In this document: positions 62,054 to 64,000 of the stretch, piece after piece
How positions within the stretch are numbered: the first letter of the stretch is position 1
Layout: each line of letters opens with the position of its first letter
Assembly (NCBI GenBank): GCA_009668015.1
Contig: WJYB01000004.1
Location: forward strand, 62,001-126,000
DNA: 64,000 bases
Source: Enterobacteriaceae bacterium RIT714
GTDB taxonomy: Bacteria > Pseudomonadota > Gammaproteobacteria > Enterobacterales > Enterobacteriaceae
Reading direction: 5' to 3'
Translations under genes and position numbers: made by a program
The notes under the pieces: model-generated
The model's input: only the letters and a program-made list of their open reading frames with translations
Databases searched by the model: none
Told to the model about the DNA's origin: nothing

Positions 62054-64000
62054 ATGGAAAATATATTTGAAATGACAGAGGGTATCCTTAATCGCTATAA
62101 ACTAGATATTCCTTCCTGCCCCTATCCATTGGATGTGGAACGTTTTGATGGTTTAGAACAAATGAGTGCTCTCTATCATTATACCATTCGTTTTACTAGC
62201 TCACATCCGGACCTTACGGCTGAAATGATGTTAAGTAAGACCGCTACGCTGAGCATGGGGGTGGGGGAACTATTTAATTCTGTTGTCGGTAAAATTGTTC
62301 ATGGTGTGGTGACAAATTTCCGACGTCTGACTGGTTCACGCGATCAGGTTACGTATGAAATTATTCTGGAACCTTTTATATCCTTACTGGATAAGCAGTT
62401 TCGCACCCATCGTTTCTTCGTCAACAAATCGGTACCGGAGGTGGTGACCGAAGTCCTCCAGGAGCATGGCCTGAAAGGCTGGGAATACGAGTTCACCCTC
62501 AAGGCGGAGTATCCGAAGCGCGAACAGATAAACCAGTACCAGGAAAGTGACCTCGCCTTTATCGAACGCCTGCTGGCTGAAGTGGGGATTTTTTACTTCT
62601 TCACCCTGCAGCCTGACACACAGACGGAAGTGGTGCACTTCGCGGATAAACAGAGTGCCTGGACGTTCGGTAAAAAACTGCCGCTGAACAGCCCGTCAGG
62701 GGCGAATGACAATGCCGTTAACTCCGTGTGGGGCGTTCATGTCCGGCACAACGTGGTGGAGCGCTCGGTCACGGCCAGCGACTATAACCACCGTGAAGCC
62801 CAGAATATCCTGACGTCCGCTCCGGCCGACATGACCCGGGGCGATGGTGACGGCATCACATATGGTGAGGTGTACCACTACCGTCCGCGCCATCTTGAGC
62901 GTGGCGACAAGATTAACCCGACAGCCGAAACCGGTAACTTCTGGGCGCGCCTGGAGCATGAACGCTTCCTGTCCACCCAAACCGTGGTGACCGGCAGCAG
63001 CACCGATTACACCCTCGGCCCGGCCCAGGTGCTGACTATTACTGAAACCGCTATCCCACCGACGCTGCCGCGTGAAACTGAAAATGGCCTGGTCATCGTC
63101 AGCGCCGGTTATACCGCCAGCCGCAAGAATGCCCTGAAAGTGTCATGGGCGGCGATGCCGTACTACGAAAACCGTTGCTGGCGTCCTGCGGCTAAAAAGC
63201 GCCCGGTGGTGAGCGGCACCCTGATGGCTCGCGTGACCAGTGCCAAAGATAACGATATCTACGCCTGGCAGGATGCGTCGGGCATGTACCGGGTAAAATT
63301 TGATGCTGACCGTGACGACAAGCGTCAGGGCATGGAAAGTATGCCGGTGCGCTTTGCCAAACCCTACGGTGGCGACAAATATGGCTTCCACTTCCCGCTG
63401 ATACAGGGCACGGAAGTGGCCATTGCCTTTCATGAGGGCGACCCGGACCGGCCATATATAGCCCACGCCCTGCACGACTCCCGCCACGTTGACCACGTCA
63501 CTGAAGCCAACAGCACACGTAATGTTATCCGCACAGCTGGCCTGAACAAGCTACGGATGGAAGACAAGCGCGGTGAGGAGCACATCAAACTCAGTACCGA
63601 GTACGGGGGCAAGACCCAACTTAATTTAGGGCACAACGTGAATGCTTCAAGGGCATTGCGGGGTGAAGGTGCTGAGTTACGTACTAATGACTGGGTAAGC
63701 GTCCGGGGTGGGAAAGGCATTTTGCTTACCGCAGATGCTCAACCTGACGTGGGCAGTAAAATGCTGGAAATGGACAGCGCTGTTCAGCAGCTTGAACAGG
63801 CTCTCACGCTGGCAAGAAGCCTCCAGGCGGCGGTGAAAGGAGCGAAAGCAACGGAATCAGATATTGAAAGCCAAAAGGCGCTAAACAGTTCACTTAAATA
63901 TCTCAAAATGCCGGGAATGGTGGCCAGCGCGCCAGCCGGGATCGGCATTCTTAGTCCAGAAGCGGTCCGCCTGGCTTCAGGCGGGGCGAGTATTGCCCTG
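62054..64000 (+). CDS. vgrG: T6SS spike protein VgrG, C-terminus beyond the window
   Basis: VgrG trimers cap the Hcp tube and carry effectors. The open frame of 649 codons runs to the last base. The N-terminal gp27-like part (about 10-330) includes YQESDLAFIERLLAEVGIFYFF. The gp5-like OB part (about 400-480) holds DRDDKRQGMESMPVRFAKPYGGDKYGFHFPLIQGTEVAIAFHEGDPDRPYI. A DUF2345-type tail begins near 545 (RGEGAELRTNDWVSVRGGKGILLTADAQ). The start at 62054 follows GGAG. The first 110 codons are AT-rich and the rest GC-rich. Confidence 0.95.
   Translation, partial: MENIFEMTEGILNRYKLDIPSCPYPLDVERFDGLEQMSALYHYTIRFTSSHPDLTAEMMLSKTATLSMGVGELFNSVVGKIVHGVVTNFRRLTGSRDQVTYEIILEPFISLLDKQFRTHRFFVNKSVPEVVTEVLQEHGLKGWEYEFTLKAEYPKREQINQYQESDLAFIERLLAEVGIFYFFTLQPDTQTEVVHFADKQSAWTFGKKLPLNSPSGANDNAVNSVWGVHVRHNVVERSVTASDYNHREAQNILTSAPADMTRGDGDGITYGEVYHYRPRHLERGDKINPTAETGNFWARLEHERFLSTQTVVTGSSTDYTLGPAQVLTITETAIPPTLPRETENGLVIVSAGYTASRKNALKVSWAAMPYYENRCWRPAAKKRPVVSGTLMARVTSAKDNDIYAWQDASGMYRVKFDADRDDKRQGMESMPVRFAKPYGGDKYGFHFPLIQGTEVAIAFHEGDPDRPYIAHALHDSRHVDHVTEANSTRNVIRTAGLNKLRMEDKRGEEHIKLSTEYGGKTQLNLGHNVNASRALRGEGAELRTNDWVSVRGGKGILLTADAQPDVGSKMLEMDSAVQQLEQALTLARSLQAAVKGAKATESDIESQKALNSSLKYLKMPGMVASAPAGIGILSPEAVRLASGGASIAL

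Overview
The window is a chromosomal segment from a member of the Enterobacteriaceae. Its backbone follows the E. coli/Salmonella order pdeC-soxS-soxR-sraL-ghxP-yjcE-yjcH/actP/acs-gltP-yjcO-fdhF-yjdP-phn-yjdM-crfC-yjcZ-proP. Several blocks differ from E. coli K-12 and point to an Enterobacter/Lelliottia-type species. These are a GST gene after soxR (as in Salmonella), no nrf genes between acs and gltP, a CidAB-type locus, kdgT beside proP, a fimbrial operon before fdhF, and a type VI secretion (T6SS) cluster after proP. The genus is inferred from gene order; no search was run.

Layout. 1-3 kb: the end of pdeC, the soxS/soxR oxidative-stress switch with its shared operator, the SraL small RNA and a GST. 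3-10 kb: guanine/hypoxanthine permease GhxP, antiporter YjcE, a LysR regulator divergent from a CidA/CidB pair, and a Gfo/Idh/MocA oxidoreductase behind a KdgR-like box. 10-17 kb: the acetate operon acs-yjcH-actP, then gltP and yjcO. 16.8-24 kb: a chaperone-usher fimbrial operon bracketed by two regulator genes. 24-26.5 kb: selenocysteine-containing FdhF with SECIS element and sigma-54 promoter. 26.5-27.2 kb: remains of a deleted two-component system among palindromic repeats. 27.2-29.1 kb: yjdP, then a small island with an orphan hcp, a two-helix membrane protein and a 230-residue protein. 29.3-41.2 kb: the complete phosphonate operon phnCDEFGHIJKLMNOP with phnB and yjdM. 41.8-50.7 kb: crfC-yjcZ, kdgT, proP, a NicO-type metal transporter and an unusual membrane protein with a papain-like C-terminus. 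51.6-64 kb: T6SS genes tssB-tssC-tssK-tssL-ompA-hcp, then clpV, an AT-rich cargo module, and vgrG running off the end.

The most interesting signal is a protein family present twice: the 210-residue product downstream of clpV and the 230-residue product beside the orphan hcp. They share an LDT motif and a DLLYFL...VKPF motif. Each is followed by one or two tiny two-helix membrane proteins and lies next to hcp or vgrG. I infer small Hcp/VgrG-delivered effectors, possibly pore-forming, with membrane immunity proteins. One of the immunity-like genes is out of frame at a run of 12 G, which is either a phase-variable switch or a sequence error.

Other points of note: a KdgR-type operator in front of the Gfo/Idh/MocA oxidoreductase, nearly identical to the one in front of kdgT; a 21-bp repeat upstream of both pilin genes; and GC-rich palindromes of one family at five places, two of them as inverted pairs.
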